Assembly (NCBI GenBank): GCA_937920455.1
Contig: CALETX010000013.1
Span: 1-14,094 of the forward strand
Source of the DNA: an uncultured bacterium
GTDB lineage: Bacteria; Verrucomicrobiota; Kiritimatiellia; UBA8416; CALETX01
Reading direction: 5' to 3'
Length of the DNA stretch: 14,094 bases
Shown here: positions 13,272 through 14,094 of the stretch, in pieces
How the letters are laid out: every line of letters starts with the position of its first letter
Numbering within the stretch: position 1 is the first letter of the stretch
Program-made: the position numbers and the translations under genes
The notes under the pieces: generated by a model
Databases searched by the model: none
What the model was told of the DNA's origin: nothing
The model's input: only the letters and a program-made list of their open reading frames with translations

Positions 13272-14094
13272 TCACTCCCATTCGATCGTTGCCGGAGGCT
13301 TGGAACTGATGTCAAAAACGACTCGGTTCACGCCGCGCACCTCGTTGATGATCCTGTTCGACACACGCGCCAGCGTCTCGTATGGAACGCGGAACCAATC
13401 CGCCGTCATCCCATCAGAACTTGTCACAACGCGCAGCGCGACCACGTTCTCATAAGTTCTGCTGTCGCCCATCACCCCAACCGTTTGTACCGGCAGTAGA
13501 ACCGCGAAGGACTGCCATATACGGCGGTAATTCCTCAGCCTGCGCATTTCCTCCTGAACCCGCCAGTCCGCCTCCTGCAGGAGCCGCACTCTGTCCGCCG
13601 TTACTTCGCCAAGAATGCGAACCGCAAGACCAGGCCCCGGAAACGGCTGGCGGTTGATTATGCTTTCCGGCAGACCCAGCGATCTGCCGAGCTCGCGAAC
13701 CTCGTCCTTGAACAGCCACCTCAAAGGTTCTACAAGCTTGAACTTGAGGTCAGGCGGCAATCCGCCCACATTATGGTGGCTCTTGATAGTGGCCGAAGGG
13801 CCTGCCCTGGCCGGGCTGCTTTCGATTACGTCCGGATAAAGCGTCCCTTGCGCCAGATACTCGACCTTGCCCACCTTTCGCGCCTCGCGGACAAACACCT
13901 CAATAAAAACTCGGCCTATGGTTTTTCGTTTGGCTTCCGGATCGGTCACACCGCGCAGATTCCGAAGAAACAGATTGCCGGCTCGCGCAACCCTGAGATT
14001 CATTCCAAAGTGTCTTCCGAAAGTTCCTTCCACATCCTCAGCCTCGCCTTTGCGGAGCAACCCGTTGTCAACGAAAATGCACCAGAGACGACTG
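13272..14094 (-). CDS. guaA: GMP synthase (glutamine-hydrolysing), C-terminal part (partial, 5' end outside window)
   Basis: The enzyme aminates XMP to GMP. The window holds the last 273 residues; the frame runs off the right edge (first whole codon ends at 14093), so the amidotransferase domain and the SGGVDS P-loop lie outside. What is seen begins at [13 protein letters not shown] of the ATP-pyrophosphatase domain. It continues with [21 protein letters not shown] and [15 protein letters not shown], then the dimerisation domain with [18 protein letters not shown] and the exact family ending [13 protein letters not shown]. The visible part is of normal length. It is the second purine gene in the window, after the IMP cyclohydrolase about 3.3 kb away, but the two are separated by the opposite-strand tsaB operon. 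Confidence 0.96.
   Translation of the reverse strand, partial: SRLWCIFVDNGLLRKGEAEDVEGTFGRHFGMNLRVARAGNLFLRNLRGVTDPEAKRKTIGRVFIEVFVREARKVGKVEYLAQGTLYPDVIESSPARAGPSATIKSHHNVGGLPPDLKFKLVEPLRWLFKDEVRELGRSLGLPESIINRQPFPGPGLAVRILGEVTADRVRLLQEADWRVQEEMRRLRNYRRIWQSFAVLLPVQTVGVMGDSRTYENVVALRVVTSSDGMTADWFRVPYETLARVSNRIINEVRGVNRVVFDISSKPPATIEWE

Noticed and set aside
1-14094. Mobile elements, CRISPR arrays, tRNA or rRNA genes
   Set aside because: No transposase or integrase frame, no regularly spaced repeats, and no cloverleaf or rRNA signature was recognised. A tRNAscan/Infernal run would settle it.

Overview
The window reads as a gene-dense, roughly 55-60 % GC bacterial chromosome segment with no mobile elements, tRNA, rRNA or CRISPR. 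Several traits point to the Planctomycetes-Verrucomicrobia-Kiritimatiellota-Lentisphaerota side of the tree or a similar uncultured anaerobic lineage: two non-HemE members of the uroporphyrinogen-decarboxylase (URO-D) superfamily, a two-subunit oxygen-labile class I fumarase, a stand-alone IMP cyclohydrolase, and a bifunctional glycosyltransferase/methyltransferase. This placement is an inference from gene content and is not firm.

Layout. (1) Bases 1-1970, plus strand: the tail of an unidentified protein, a 46-residue single-pass membrane protein and a polytopic GT-C (GT39/ArnT-like) glycosyltransferase, joined by overlapping stop/start codons. (2) Bases 1986-9973, minus strand: an uninterrupted run of ten genes. 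In transcription order these are IMP cyclohydrolase (PurH N-domain only), QueD, a PHP-domain phosphoesterase, a 52-residue Cys/His-rich protein (DUF6485-like), fumarase alpha, fumarase beta, Fmt, AroB, an unrecognised 222-residue protein, and a GT2-like/SAM-methyltransferase fusion. Four junctions overlap by 1-4 nt, so much of the run is probably co-transcribed. (3) Bases 9974-10100: an AT-rich divergent intergenic region with two back-to-back promoter candidates that appear to share one -35 box. (4) Bases 10101-11987, plus strand: tsaB and a URO-D-family gene, 9 nt apart. (5) Bases 11972-14094, minus strand: the 3' two thirds of guaA (GMP synthase), a 229-nt gap holding an intriguing in-frame open stretch, and a second URO-D-family gene whose 3' end overlaps the first one tail-to-tail by 16 nt.

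Functionally, the minus-strand run mixes purine synthesis, 7-deazapurine/pterin chemistry, the fumarate step of central metabolism, translation initiation and the shikimate pathway, ending in envelope or glycan genes. It is a housekeeping superoperon rather than a single-pathway cluster, and I see no convincing defence, secretion or biosynthetic island. The points most worth a second look are the shared -35 promoter, the degenerate GT-MT fusion, the split PurH with a variant catalytic-site motif, the two unusual URO-D paralogues, the small proteins, and the open frame after guaA.
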